Below, piece after piece: positions 10,470 to 22,652 of a stretch of 64,000 nt of DNA. The position numbers and the translations under genes are program-made. Every line of letters begins with the position of its first letter. Position 1 is the stretch's first letter. Below the pieces are notes generated by a model that was not told the DNA's origin, did not search any database, and saw only the letters and a program-made list of their open reading frames with translations. The DNA is taken from contig JACVVK020000147.1 in assembly GCA_018292915.2 (NCBI GenBank), forward strand, positions 668,501 to 732,500, given 5' to 3'. The stretch is from Batillaria attramentaria. Its lineage: Eukaryota; Mollusca; Gastropoda; Batillariidae.

Positions 10470-11890
10470 GGGGCACCTGGAGCTTATGTCATCCCAGGAA
10501 CGGGGTGAGTGAGTAAGTGAGTTTTTAAGGTTTAAAGCCGTGAAAGCCACAAAGTCTAATTCGCGGATGAGTATGTCTGCACTACATGAAAAAATAAAAC
10601 ACCCCCAAAAAAAACAAAAAAAAAACAACAACAACAAAACAACCCCAAAATATAACGTTGGACAACGGATGCAAACTGGTCTACGGGGCAATATAAACCC
10701 AGGACATGCAGGAGACGCTGCACCTTCATGCTAATTTCTCGAACTCCCGATTACAAAAAAAGCGCAGAAAACAAATAGCAATTACGACTAGGTAAAACAA
10801 AGATAAATACTAAGCGCATATACAGCAAATATTGCAACTTATCATCTACTAGGCGCAATAAACCAGTTCGCAGCATATGCCCAACATCACTTGTTCCTAG
10901 CTACTGGTAGCGCACACGTGGTTGAGGGGCTTAAAGGACAACAACAACAACAACAACAACTAACGTGTACACATTACAGTCTAGGGAAATCTGTACACGG
11001 CTTCTAAAGTGTTGGCGATGGTGACCGAAGCATCAGTGATGGCATTGATACCGATCATGTCCATTCTGAGCTCCAGCCCACAGCCAGACCAGCACAGGTG
11101 TCTCTCTTAACGGACCAGGAAACCATGTGACACTGAGAAGAAGTTACGGGATCGTCTGAATGGAAGAGACTGAAGGGTGGTAAAAGAGGCTGGTGTGGTG
11201 GTGGTGGTGGTGAGGGCGAGTGGGGGAAGGGCGGGGGGCATCGTTGTCATCGACTTCTCACCGTGGTCGGAAGAGGTGTGGCTGACTTTGTGTGGAATCA
11301 TTTTCCGGAGCGGTGAGCAGTATGTCAGTTGACGGCCCGCGACACAAACCACCTCTCAGTCTCACACCCGTGTGTGAAACCTCCTCACAAGGGGCGCAAC
11401 TGATCCAGGGCCCGGCCACTGAAGGCCCGTCACTCGTCACTCAACATGGCGCTTGATGGCCCGTTTTGGAGGCCAGGCTTGCCCCTCAGGCCCTTCAGAA
11501 ACGGGTGACAAAAGAGCGGCAATGGCGCAGGCGTTTAGCGCTCGCTTAATGGCGTTTAATTTGACACGCTTGATCGTCCCCCGGCCTCACACATCTCCCT
11601 CACTCCCCGCTACCACGATTTCTTGTCCCGCTTGACTACTGTCAATGCAAGGCTTGGCGCCAAAAATTTAAGATAAGGAATTTCCCTGGAAACGTGACCC
11701 CAGTTTGATTATCGTCGGTTTAGTTGCACATCTTTTTTTAAAAGCTCATCTTTAACACATTTCATAGCAGCTTTGTCATATGTATTGCCAAAGACACGGA
11801 AAGCACACCAAGAGATAACTGACGCTTTTCCGTCAATTTTCCAAACTGTGGCTGAGACTAGATGGTGGTGACGTCACAGTCGAAGCGAGC
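10470..11890. other. Gene-empty stretch
   Basis: A-rich tract at 10600-10640, AAC repeats at 10940-10960, GGT repeats at 11195-11212. The rest looks unique; nothing recognised. Confidence 0.5.
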
Positions 11891-11894
11891 TGTG

Positions 11895-11950
11895 TGGGTG
11901 CTGACTTTTTCCTCGTCGCCCCGTCTTTCATTTCACACCCCCCCCCCCAC
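11895..11950 (+). mobile_element. Family A SINE fragment with C-run tail
   Basis: CTTTTTCCTCGTCGCCCCGTCTTTCATTTCAC matches the body of the family in pieces, then runs into a C tract and a long A/C-only tract. Confidence 0.5.
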
Positions 11951-12170
11951 CCGAAAAAAACAAAAACAAAACAAAACAACAACCAAAAAATCCACCAAAA
12001 CACCCCCCCCCCCAAACAACAACAAAAAACAAAACAACAAAAACAACAAAACAACAACAAACAAAACAACAACAAACCACAAAAAACACAAAACGAAAAC
12101 CCCCCCCCCCCCCCAACAAAAAAATCAACAAAACCCCCAAACAACCCCAAAACAAAACCAAAAACAAACA

Positions 12171-12201
<31 letters not shown>

Positions 12202-12215
12202 AACCCTAGTCAACC
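11936..12215 (+). repeat. A/C-only tract
   Basis: 280 bp of A runs, C runs, AAC and CAA with no G or T except at the edges. It begins at the 3' end of a SINE fragment. Confidence 0.9.
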
Positions 12216-12668
12216 AACCAACCAGCCATCCGCTGGTTCATGTTGTTCTATGGGCCGTGTGCAGACGGCAAACGGGAAAAGAAATCTTGCACCCCACAGC
12301 CACCCAGCACCCTCGTCACAGTCTCGAGCAAGGAATCTTGAGCGACAAGTCCCAATAGTGCCTCACCACGTCTCAATCTGCTCGTGGCTGGGCCTTCAAG
12401 ATGGGTTATGAAAACATTTTCCGCACTATTTGCAGCGATTAGAAACAATCCGACTCGCGCTAGCATGAGACGGTGACCCTTGACTCCTCACATCACTCAA
12501 CTTCGACACGCAGGGAGGGGGACTATCTGACTCAGGGGACGCCGGATTTTATTCTTCACGGCTTTTCTGACGTGTCGGCTGTCAGCGGATTTCCACGCTG
12601 GAAACGCCAAGTGTTTGCTGAATTCCCTGAAGTAAATACCCATCTTCGGACGTATTTCTGACAAGGGG

Positions 12669-13035
12669 ATTTGGTGTAGTGGTTATGATGGTATCCGACT
12701 TTGGATCCTGGGCCGCCCGGTTCGATTCCCTGTTGTTCAGGAATTTGGATGGAGATTTTCCTTTCCAATTCAAGTCAAAATCACGTGCAGACTTGTTTAC
12801 TCTTTGCGTCTGTTGTGCGCAAAAAGTCCCAGCTTCATTGGTGGCTTGCCGCTTGTTGCAACCCCCTGGCATGCACCTTGCCCTACCAAATACAAAAATC
12901 ACGTAAATCAAGCTTTTTCGTGATAACAAAAATAATACAAACTAGCACACTCGCAAAACAGGATCCTTCATACAAACACTAAACATGACATCCCGCTTAA
13001 TTTGTGTCCTTACGCCTGCAACCAAATGCAATACA
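12669..13035 (+). mobile_element. Family B tRNA-SINE, full length
   Basis: The tRNA-like head has GGTGTAGTGGTTATGATGG (A box) and CGGTTCGATTCCC (B box). A central domain AAAATCACGTGCAGACTTG follows. The 3' part runs GTCCCAGCTTCATTGG, CATGCACCTTGCCCTA, CGTGATAACAAAAATAAT and GTCCTTACGCCTG. The same 3' part recurs at 29135-29396. Confidence 0.75.
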
Positions 13036-13684
13036 ATACAGGAGTGCTTTCTCTTCTGACCAGTGCAGTAGCAGTTAGCTGAGAAGTAAATTATCAATAT
13101 GAACAGCTCCTAACTGCTAACAAACGCATATGTCTTCTAAGCTCCTTATTTTTTCAGTTACTTCTTCTTTTCATTTTTTCCCCCTACCTTGTCCATCAGT
13201 TTCCTGGATTCATTCCCTTTCCTCCCGGTCTTTTAAGACGAAAATCGATATTTTCACACTGAGGAGCCATGGCATCGTTTACAGTTTCCACACAGACTCC
13301 ATTCTGCTGCCCATCAACAGTGTTAACCCTTTCAACGGCGAGATGATGAAGCACCGCCTGCAATCAATAGGATTGCCCACAGGTTGCTCAGTCGATGAGC
13401 CAGAAAGCGGAGTGACGCCACCTCTCATGGATGATCACGGCGGGCTGGTTGGCTGGTTGGTTGGTTGGTTGGATGGTTGGATGGGTGGTTGATTGGCTTG
13501 GGGTTTCAGTGAAGTCCTTTTCAAAGTAAGGGTGCTGAAAATAGTGAAAAGTACATGCATCGAAGACCGGTCAGAACATCTCGGTCCCCCCGCCAAGAGA
13601 CGATCTCAAGATCCGTGCATTGAAAGTACAACGAGCTACCACCTCGGCTAGACAAGCTGGGTGGCTATCTGGTTACTGCCCCCC

Positions 13685-13717
<33 letters not shown>

Positions 13718-14170
13718 ACAGAACAAATTAAAACAAAAACCAGAAACAAAGAAAAGAAAGGATTAAACGCAAAAAAAATAAAGGAAAAAGAAAAGAAAGA
13801 AATGGGAAAAAAAAGAAAAAGAAAAAAGGGGTGAAAAAGGCAGAACGAAAGGGAAAGCCTTGGTCAAATTTTATGACACTGGAATGAAAAAAGAACTTTA
13901 CTTTCACAACAACTGCTTCGAACACTGATAAACTGGAAAAGACCCGGAACAACAACAAGATGATGGTGAAGTAAGGAACACCCTGCACGTTTCACACCTG
14001 CAGCATGAAAGGACACCCAAAATGCGATTACCGGTCAGACTCGCCGTTTCAGCCGTTGCGAGCCGTTGCAGTTGCGAGCTCTTAAACTGGAACGTGGATG
14101 ATGGGCGTTACGCAAGGTTCGTCCCCTGGAAGGCGTGGATGTACGTGTACATGGATACTCTTAGTCATCT
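13036..14170. other. Gene-empty stretch
   Basis: GGTT repeats at 13445-13490, AAC repeats at 13686-13717 and an A/G-rich tract to 13850. A 120-codon frame at 13130-13492 shows no family features. Confidence 0.5.
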
Positions 14171-14451
14171 GGGCCCGTATGTAAAAGTCGAGGTTAATTT
14201 AACTCACGGCTACGGGCCTAACCCAGACTAGGACAAAAGAAACACCAAAACAAAATTAAATTTAAAAAAAGGAAGCGAAGAAGGAAAGACAAAATTCCTT
14301 CTATAACGGCATAGACACCTTGCTGGAATGGACCCGCTTCCTGATTTAAAACAAAAAACAACAGAAAATTATACCCTAGAGCTAGTTTAGTTCGAGGTTA
14401 GACTCTAACCCGGGGCTAAACTCCCTAACCCCGACTTTTACATGCAGGCCC
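14171..14451. mobile_element. MITE-like element with 26-bp terminal inverted repeats
   Basis: The left end GGGCCCGTATGTAAAAGTCG and the reverse complement of the right end GGGCCTGCATGTAAAAGTCG match; 23 of 26 positions agree when extended. Length is about 281 bp with no coding capacity. Just inside the left end, GGGCCTAACCCAGACTAG resembles the subterminal repeat of the element at 2561-3742, suggesting kinship. No clear target duplication was found. Confidence 0.65.
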
Positions 14452-15399
14452 TGAAGAAAAGTCCAAGAAGGGAAAACTAAAGTTAAAAGACTGAAGACTG
14501 AGAAGACTCAGGAGACAAGATGAGACCAAAGAAAGAAAGAAGATTGTTTTTCACGGGGTGGGCGAGTGTGTGACAAAAAAAAAAAAAAAATGGCTGAATG
14601 CAGAAGACAGACTCGTCTGGACAAAAGAGCTGTAAGGCCTAAAAGTGGAAAGACTTGGACAAGAAGAGACAAAGAAACAAGATGATATCTAGAGGTGGCT
14701 GGGTGTGAACACGATTTCCTGAATGCGTGGACCGTCGTCTGAACACGGAAATCTTTGTCCGAGGGTTCTCCGTGACTTTGAAGACGTCTACCATATTTAT
14801 GGAAAAGGGACTAAGCCCCCAATCAATTCTATGGCGCTCAGGCCCGTTTTCCGGTTGATGCTAGACTTCCTTCACTCCTGTAATCCCGTGACTTTGAAGA
14901 CTTGCTTCATCCCCCGTAACTCCTACACATCACTGCCAGACATCGCTGGTCCCCAAGCCTTGCCCTGCTGTGACCCCACCCATCGTCTCCAGCCGCCCAG
15001 GGCAACAATGTCTGGACGCCCCGGGGACAAGAAAGGCCGAGACAGGGTGGCGATGGAGAAGGGCGCGGTGCTGTCTTTGGCAACAAATCCAACCGATTTT
15101 TCTTCCATGTTGTCTGTTTTTGTGTGTTGGCCACTCGATGAAATTCCCGAGCGAAGTTCACCACTGACGAATGGAGGAATCGACTTCAGATGTTTACGGT
15201 ATCTTGGTTGGGTGACGTTGCATGGTAAACAAAGGCTGTTTCCTTTGGGATGATTTACTGTACGATTTAAAGTGATTGAATTTGATGCACATGTATTTGA
15301 TTTGCCTATCAGCTGAAATTAACTTCAGAGAAGTTTTCTCAGCTTAATCATGGAAATTGTGAGTACACAAAGAACCTCAACCTCTCTCTCTCTCTCTCC
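14452..15399. other. Gene-empty stretch with an unrecognised 176-codon frame
   Basis: The frame at 14723-15253 (plus) begins MRGPSSEHGN and matches nothing I know. It contains an internal CCGTGACTTTGAAGAC repeat at 14768 and 14885. No splice or codon signal supports it as a gene. Confidence 0.4.
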
Positions 15400-15500
15400 C
15401 TGATAATAATAATAATAATAATGATGAATTGTACTTATATAGCGCAAAATTTTCACAAAGTGACTCACTGCGCGTACTCCCGCACTCATACCAACAAATA
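15400..15500 (-). mobile_element. Retroposon 3' end with ATT tail
   Basis: The minus strand ends TTTTGCGCTATATAAGTAC and then ATTATT repeats, a common SINE/LINE 3' terminus. Similar tails lie at 25262-25335 (plus), 15935-15960 (minus) and 58876-58910 (minus). Confidence 0.5.
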
Positions 15501-15555
15501 TGCAAACCACACCCACACCCACACACAGAGCAGCAGCTCTCTCTCGCTCTCTCTC

Positions 15556-15670
15556 TTGTAGTGTTAATTTACCACAGTTACGGATCGATTTCTTTTGCCA
15601 TTGCAATACTGTCACAATGTATTGGTTCCACACTGAGCATTACAATAAGGTGTGCTTGTTCATACTCATT
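15556..15670 (+). repeat. Dispersed ~115-bp repeat, second copy of 1795-1920
   Basis: CACACTGAGCATTACMTGAA-type sequence, CCATTGCAATACTGTCACAA and GTGCTTGTTCATACTCATT occur in the same order at 1795-1915 and 15556-15665. A CT-rich tract precedes both. Nature unknown. Confidence 0.65.
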
Positions 15671-16307
15671 GATTGTTGCGTTTCTACATCCTGTATCGCA
15701 ATTATTAAAGCCATTCAAGAAGATGGTTCAGATATTGTTTGGCTCCCCTTTACCAAACAAGCCCCTTTTTGTCGTCTGCAGGATCTAAATAGGATCACGG
15801 TACAGGTTGTTATTCGTGTGCCAGCTTTTGATATTTTTCATCAGAGTCGGTTCAGGTCTGCTACATGTCCGCAGACGACACAATCAGTTGTGGACCTCAA
15901 CTAAGAAGCATGTGATACATGTACAACAACAATAATAATAATAATAATAATGAGGATTTCTCTGGCGCCCTGCTGGACTCTGGGTGCCTCACAATAGCGA
16001 GTGGCATTACATACATACACATTAAATACATGTCACATTACACACACATAAAATACACGTCACAACACGTTATATGATGGTGTACATGGCGACATAATGA
16101 TGGTGACAGTGATGGCAGAGTTGTCAATTTAGTCTGCATAATACAGCTTGTATACAATCAAACTTGTCTAAACGCCCAGCCATATACCCTTAACCTTTCT
16201 CAAGAGGCCACAACTCACACTTTTTGTTTCTGGACGGGCATGCATGCAAAGTCCGCAGAGACGTCAACGAGCTTCCGCCAAGTGGACAAGCCAGGCGACC
16301 GGACTTG

Positions 16308-16645
16308 AATGGACGACTCCACTCCTGTCAATATAAAGGGTCGAGCCCCCCGTGTTCAGCCAATCGCGCCCCTCGGCATAATGAGCACAACCCATGGCAT
16401 GGTCTGGCAAACTTTCTTGAAGGACACTACAACGAGGGAAGCATGTGAATTTTGATGTGACTGGAAGATGGAAAGAAGCGGCAAGTCCATAGACGTCATT
16501 TGAGGAAAAAAGACCATTACGTCAATGTCTTTCATCTTGAAATCGCCCCTTTGTCCATTAAATGACGACATGGACGTACTGTGTTTTGCGAATACACGGC
16601 AGAGTAAAGGGGCGGGGCTTTTGGCCTCGGGTCTCGCCGAACCAG
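16308..16645. mobile_element. MITE-like element, second copy, right end missing
   Basis: It starts AATGGACGACTCCACTCCTG and follows the 41236 copy almost base for base through CATGGCATGGTCTGGCAAAC to GGGGCGGGGCTTTTGGCCTC, then loses the right inverted repeat about 25 bp before the RTE target site. Confidence 0.68.
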
Positions 16646-16679
16646 CAAAGGAACCCCTCTTTCCCATATCAGCATGCTA

Positions 16680-19186
16680 CATTACATTACATTAATCCTC
16701 TTCGCACGCTGTGGTGCATAAGGCCGACACCAGAGCTCGCCATCGTGGTCTGTCCACCGCACATCTCTCCAGGAAGTTCCACGTCCACCCCTGTTCCTTC
16801 ATCTCTCTCTCCACGGTCCTCCTCCAAGTCTCCTTGGGTCGGCCTCTTTTTCTTCGGCCATCAGGGGTCCAGCGAAGAGCAATCCTTGGCAGGGACGCTG
16901 GTGGCATCCGCAGGACATGTCCAATCCACCTCCATCGCCGCGCTCGAACTTCCAGGGTGATTGGTTTGGTGTTGGTCCTCTCATGCAGCTCTGAGTTGGA
17001 GATGGTGTTTGGCCAGAAAATGCTCAGAATTCTCCTGAGGCATCTGTTCTGGAACACCTCAAGCTTGTGACTGATGCCTTTGGTCATCTTCCAAGACTCT
17101 GCTCCATAAAGGAGGGTGCTGAGTACGTTGCTCTTGAAGAGTCTCAGCTTGGTTTTTGTACTGATCTTTCTTGTCCTCCAGATGGTCTTTAAAGATGCAA
17201 AGGCTTGGCTGGCTTTTGAAATCCTCTCTCTGACTTCTTTCTCACTGTCCCCATCCGTGGTCATCTTGGAGCCCAGGTAGGTGAAGTACTCGACCTCTTC
17301 TAGAGCCTCTCCGTTCACTGTTATGGCTGCGTTGTTCCTGTTGTTCATCCGCATGTGCTTGGTTTTCTTGGAGCTGATCTTGAGTCCAATTTGTCCTGCT
17401 GTGCTTGCCATGTCGCTGGTCTTCCCCTGCATGTCTTGGTGTCGATGTGCTAGAAGGGCAACATCATCCGCAAAGTCAAGGTCTTCCAAGACGCTGGTGA
17501 AGTTCCATCTCACCCCTCTTCTTTCTGTTCCGATCGTTGTCCTCATGATCCAGTCCATGCCCAGGACGAACAAAAACGGCGAAAGGTTGCAGCCTTGCTT
17601 TACTCCTGTGTTCACTTTGAAAGCGCCGGACAGCGTGTTGTTGTTGATCATTCGCGAAGAGAAGTCACCGTACAACATCTTGATTACGTTGACTATCTTC
17701 TGTGGGACTCCATAGTGTCGAAGGATCTTCCACAGCGACTCTCGATGAATGCTGTCGAATGCTTTCTCCATGTCCACGAAGTTGACGTACAGTGGTGCAT
17801 TCCATTCGTTGCTCTGTTCCAGGATTTGTCGTAGGGTGAAGATGTGATCCGAACATGACTTTCCAGGGCGGAATCCTGTTTGTTCTTCACGCAACTTGTC
17901 TCCCAGCGCCTTGGACAGCCGGATGTGAATCACTTTGCTGAATATCTTGGAGGTGAGAGAGAGGAGAGTGATGCCCCGCCAGTTGTTGCAGTCCGAGAGG
18001 TTTCCTTTCTTCGGGATCTTGACAATTAGCCCAGTCTTCCATGTGTCTGGCGGCGACTCGTCCTCCCATATCTTCTGAAACATCTCTGCCAGCAACCTTG
18101 GCGTCATCGTCTCCTCCGCTCTCAGCATCTCCGCGGTTACTCCATCCACTCCAGCTGCCTTCCCGTTCTTCAGTGTCTTCATTGCCTGTTTGATTTCTTC
18201 TTCTGTTGGTGGGTCGGTGGCGATGTCAAGATCTTCGTCTGCTGGTGGGATATCTGGGGGCTGTGCTGGCTCTGGTCTGTTGAGGATCTCCTCAAAATGT
18301 TCCTGCCATCTTACGGTCTTTCCTTGTTCACTTGAGATGAAGTTTCCTTCTTTGTCTTTCACAGGCCCATCCCCGCTGTTGAAGCTCCCTTTCAGTGTCT
18401 TTGTTATCCTGTAGAGAGTCTTCAGGTCTTGTCCTTTCGCTGCCTCTTCTGCTTCATCTGCCAGTCTCTCTATGTACAGCTTCTTGTCCCTCTTGGCTTG
18501 TCTTTTAACTTGTTTGTCCAGCTCCGAGTATGTCGTCCTCAAGCGTTGCTTCACTCTCTCGGATCTAGTGCTGTTGATCTTCTGCTTGACTTCCTTCCTC
18601 TCGTCAATCTTCTGCCACGTGTCCAGCTGTATCCATTCCTCCTTCTTCTTCCTCTTGAATCCCAGAACTTTCTCCCCTGCTTCCTTCAGCGCCTGGTTCA
18701 TTGTGTCGATGGTCATTTCCTGCTCTTCTCCAAGCACTCTGTACCTGTTTTTCACTTCGATGCTGAAGGCCTTCCGTACGACATCATACTTCAGCTTGCT
18801 GGAATCCAGTTGTCTCGGTCTCTGGGCGTCTCTTGCGGCCTTTCGCAGCTTGAGGCTGAGCACCCCCACCACTAGGTTGTGGTCGCTTGCGATGTCCGCC
18901 CCCCTGCAGACCTTGACGTCTCTCATGGAGCTCTTCCATTTCTTGTTGATGATGATGTGGTCGATTTGTGTCTTGGTCGCTCCATCCGGTGACGTCCACG
19001 TGGTTTTGTGGATGGTTTTATGTTGGAAGAGAGAACCTCCGATGGTCAGGTCGTTCTCCTCACAGAAGTCACAAAGACGCTCCCCGTTGTCATTCATCAC
19101 TCCAAGTCCATGCTTCCCGATGGTTCCCTCTCTACCACTGTTGTCTCCTCCCACCCTGGCATTCATGTCTCCGATGATCAACAGCA
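16680..19186 (-). mobile_element. RTE-type non-LTR retrotransposon, 5'-truncated, recent
   Basis: A 2.5-kb LINE copy in minus orientation. It is flanked by a perfect 12-bp target-site duplication, ATCAGCATGCTA, at 16668-16679 and 19187-19198. The 3' end is a short AATGT repeat that overlaps the TAA stop, so there is virtually no 3' UTR; very short 3' UTRs with simple-repeat tails are typical of RTE-like elements. The 5' end is cut inside the endonuclease, as usual for target-primed reverse transcription. The open frame and perfect duplication suggest a young insertion. Clade is assigned from overall layout and C-terminal style, not from a tree, so an RTE relative is possible. Confidence 0.9.
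16692..19186 (-). CDS. LINE endonuclease-reverse transcriptase ORF, N-terminally truncated
   Basis: About 830 codons without a stop. The frame opens at a TTG inside the duplicated target site, so the first residues are not a real start. Residues 4-12 (IIGDMNARV) and 101-103 (SDH) are the last catalytic motifs of an apurinic-type endonuclease; the upstream endonuclease motifs are missing. Reverse transcriptase follows: a GVDGV segment near 346-350, TGFRPGKSCSDHIF at 437-450, VDMEKAFDS at 471-479, VKQGCNLSP at 529-537, and the catalytic FADDVALL at 572-579. The C-terminus carries a WRWIGHVLRM segment and a basic KRGRPKETWRR block. Catalytic aspartates look intact. This copy cannot make a complete protein because the endonuclease N-terminus is gone and no promoter is present. 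Confidence 0.88.
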
Positions 19187-19548
19187 ATCAGCATGCTATA
19201 TAGGAGCAAAACTTCGCTGTCGAGTCGACATCTTGAAAAAAAAAAAAAAAAAAAAAAAAACCTGGACTAATACTCGAAACGACGATGGCGCTGAGACACA
19301 GCATATGTCGTCTGCCATCAGTCCATCCCCTACACCGACATCGGGTCTGCAAGGAGGGGCAGAGGTCGGCGGGTGGTGAAAGGAACAGCCCAGCCAATCC
19401 ATCAAACGTTAAAAGCTCGGGACGTTTCTCTATGAGCATCTGGATGTGGACGTCACTCGTCAGGCACGAGACTCCGGATTGTACAAGCAGTCTCAAATCA
19501 TGGAATATTGTGTCCTGTCAGAATGGCCTACGCGTCTTGAACTCCAGA

Positions 19549-19830
19549 TGGTATGGTGTGGTATGGTATGGTATATTGTGGTATGGTATGGTATATTGTG
19601 GCACGGTATGGTATGGTACGGCATGGTATGGTATGGCATAGTATGGTATGGTGCGGTACGGTACGGTATGGTGTGGTAAGGTATGGTATATTGTGGCACG
19701 GTATGGTATGGTATGGTATGGTATGGTACGGTGCGGTATGGTGTGGTGCGGTACGATATGGTATGGTACGATATTGTGCGGTACGGCATGGTATGGTATG
19801 GGGCGGCACAGTATGGTATGGTGCGTCCTT
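19549..19830 (+). repeat. GGTAT pentanucleotide tract, interrupted
   Basis: About 280 bp of GGTAT with GGCAT, GGTAC, GGTGC and ATTGTG variants. Short tails of the same motif occur on SINEs at 47591 and 58972, so it may be an expanded retroposon tail. Confidence 0.9.
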
Positions 19831-20589
19831 ACGTCATATCCGCCGTCATACCATGACGCCAGCTGAAATGCGAGTCGGCCTTGGACCCGCGTTGAACCCT
19901 GGTCCGGAGCAGGGTTGAACCCGGTCCGCTTTTAAGCCTAGTTGGTTAAATGTAAACGCACCAACCCGGGTGCAACCCAGAAAAACTGTCAAGTGTAAAC
20001 ACACTCAGAAGAATTAAGGGCTAAAGAAACGTCTTGGGTATCTGTATCCTATCGACCGTTGGAAAGCTTTCAAAACAAGGGTGACTGGAAAAGAATGAAG
20101 AGAAAGAAACAAGGAATTTTGTTTCTGCCACAGAATCAAACGCTAAACAGTTCAGCGTTGAGAAAGACGTTTTACGCGATCACTTTTTTTAACGGCCGCG
20201 GCTAAACGCCGGGTGCCCGAAAACTGAGAGCTTTTGATAACTAGCACAAATAAACCATCAAACGTTCCCAGTCGGCGCTGATTTTTTTCTTCTTCTTCTT
20301 TTTTTTGTGCAGGAGGCGAGGTCATGGATTGGAGCATTGCAGAAAATATTTGAATGCAAATTGATAAAACGTCAGCATCAATCGTTAGAAGCCCGCTGCC
20401 GACAGGGACTGGTCCACCATGAAAACTGAACGTATTTGTTTGCCGCCAGTTCCGGAGGATTACTGTCCCTTTTTCTGGTCGAGAGAAGGCGAGCGGTGGC
20501 GCTGACAATTCGGCCATGATGCCAATGTGTGAGCGATTGATTGCTGCTTTGTCCTGCCCCTCTGACGGTCGGAGTAGGGTGCAGAAAGG

Positions 20590-20830
20590 CGCGAAAAGTA
20601 AATATGATTAGTCTCCGTGCGCCATCACACGTTATGTTTACAGTTGAGATCTCGGCAAAAGTGCGTGGCGAGATTTTAATTTCCCAGATGAAGCGGGAGG
20701 GAGAGTATCAAAGTTTGTATGCGTTTAATTCATCAGCGAGCCGCCCCACTGTTATGGCCGTTTAACTGTGTGATGAATGACAGGCCGGCCCGGGGTTTGC
20801 GCGCTCGTTTGCTGCCGACATCCGGGTCAC
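20590..20830. promoter_or_regulatory. Candidate cis-regulatory block, non-repetitive
   Basis: ATATGATTAGTC, GATTTTAATTTCCCAG, TATCAAAG (TCF/LEF-like) and GCGTTTAATTCATC sit in repeat-free sequence. Confidence 0.22.
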
Positions 20831-21140
20831 GAAGCGCGTGCACCCGTGACAGGGGACCTAGCAGCACGTGCGGTCCGGGAGAGACCCAACATGGCCGCCA
20901 GATCCTGATCAACCGTGTCCTCCTGGACCCTTGCATCCTCTGACGCAAGGATCTGTCACCTCACTGGGCGGAGTATCCGACAAGGATCTGTTGGTGAGGG
21001 GTGTTATCGGAGAGAAAAATGACACAGTTGTCTCCCTTGACCACTTTTCGCAAGCCACTCTAAGGTTGGCGAGAGGCCTTAAAACACGGCGACCAGAACC
21101 TGGACCACTTGAGACCAAGTAAAAAATTCACGAGAAACGT

Positions 21141-21345
21141 TTATCCACGTTGTGCGTAGAGAACACAGCAGAAATCAAAGCGGGTCAAAGATAATTTGCT
21201 GTTTTTGGCACACTGTAAGTCAATGTGGAAGAGGTGACTTTTTAAGTGCACTTCTGAAGGTGCGATGCTTCGAGCTGCCCGAAAAGTTAGAGGCTCGGGC
21301 AAAGAGTTCCACAAAGTGGGGCCAGCATTCCTGAGGATTAGCACC
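21141..21345 (-). mobile_element. Decayed LINE 3' coding end
   Basis: Minus-strand translation gives AGPTLWNSLPEPLTF followed by HLKSHLFHID. The WNSLP...LKxxLF pattern is the usual C-terminus of CR1/L2/Jockey-group LINE proteins. No catalytic motifs remain and boundaries are approximate. Confidence 0.65.
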
Positions 21346-22247
21346 CAAAGGCTTCTTTCTGGTTCAGCATTGTTGCCTCAGCTGGGAATAGCAAAGTGAG
21401 ACTGAGAAGAAGAGCGAAGAGATCTGGAAGGGATGCGAGGAATAATCAATCCACATGTGAACTTTAACTGCACATAATTTGTTTTCTTCTTTGTTTTCTG
21501 GAAAGAAAAACAAAACAACAAAAAACACAAACAAACAAAACAACGACAACAACAACAACCAACCGTTTCTACTGTTTTAGTTTAAAAAAAGGCGGGCCAA
21601 GAACGGTTTCAGTCCAGCTGACGCTCTATTTGTTCTCGAACCTACGACCCATGAGACTGCGAACACAACAGACAAACTGGCTGAGGACTTTTCCGTTCGC
21701 CAAAGGATCAGAACGCTCTCTGCGGCGGAGACAACAGTCTCGGTCTGACAGCGAGGCTAGTGATGAGTTCACCGTGCACGTCATCAGCACGCCAGTGAGT
21801 GATTGGCCGACTCTTGTTCACTGCCAGCGCGCGAGTGGAACGCGTTTAGAAGCTGACAACGGACTATTGGTCGGGGGGAGAGGACGAGACCATTCTAACG
21901 CCCGCCGACACTGACAGTAACAAATCCGAACAATTAGCCAGTGACCTTTGCTGGGACTACTGCTGCAATTTGACAAAAGAGTTCAGTCAACAGCCGCTCG
22001 ATGTGGAGTGACGTCTTTGTACTAGGTGTCTCCCTTGCCCCAGCATGTCTTGGACTAGTGACAGTCTGCCTTTGGGACTGCCCTGGGCTAGTGATACTCT
22101 GGTTTTTGAAAGGGTTGACTGGGAGTTGTTCTACTAGGTTTTGCTATTCCTTGAATGCCATCTAAACCTTTCAGGCGAATATTCTGACAATTCTTGACAA
22201 AGTTAGCGGAGTTACTGACTCAGGTTCCTACTGATGCTGAGAGCAAG

Positions 22248-22402
22248 GGTGGGTGGGGTGGGTGTTTGGGAGTTTAACGTCCTTTTCCACCACACCACAA
22301 AAGGGTGGTATCAAAGCCGAGGCAGCGAGAAAAAGGCCAGCACAAATATTTGGCCCCAGCCAGGATTCGAACTCACGACGGACCCGAGCACTGAAAGTCC
22401 AA
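22248..22402 (-). mobile_element. Family A SINE
   Basis: A perfect 14-bp duplication ATGCTGAGAGCAAG lies at 22234-22247 and 22403-22416. The 3' end (plus-strand GGGAGTTTAACGTCC) is at the left and the B box is retained; the A box is lost. Confidence 0.9.
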
Positions 22403-22652
22403 ATGCTGAGAGCAAGATTAAAAGAGTACAGACATTCTCCGAACATCTTGGTGAGATGAAGTATGGGTAAGTTAGTAAATTTTCCACAGCCAACTTTTAA
22501 CTTGTGTGAATTTTTTGTAAAGTCTGTCACCTTTGGGTGTTTTTCTTGAAAGTATTCCGTTGTCATTTTACGAAATGTGAATGAAATCGTCAGTTTCATA
22601 CTACATGTAGTATATGACGACATCGACAACCACCACCACAACAACATCAAAG

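Larger units (their letters stand above)
20000..22230. other. Gene-empty stretch
   Basis: Contains the candidate regulatory block at 20590, the LINE relic at 21141 and AAC repeats at 21510-21560. A 121-codon minus frame at 20152-20517 (MAELSAPPLAF start) has no recognisable domain. Confidence 0.5.

Noticed and set aside
14723..15253. 176-codon open frame as a host gene
   Set aside because: No recognisable domain, no splice or promoter context and an internal repeat; open frames of this length occur by chance in GC-rich stretches here.
20152..20517. 121-codon minus-strand frame as a gene
   Set aside because: No recognisable domain; part of the sequence is T/C-rich low complexity and neighbouring frames are also open.
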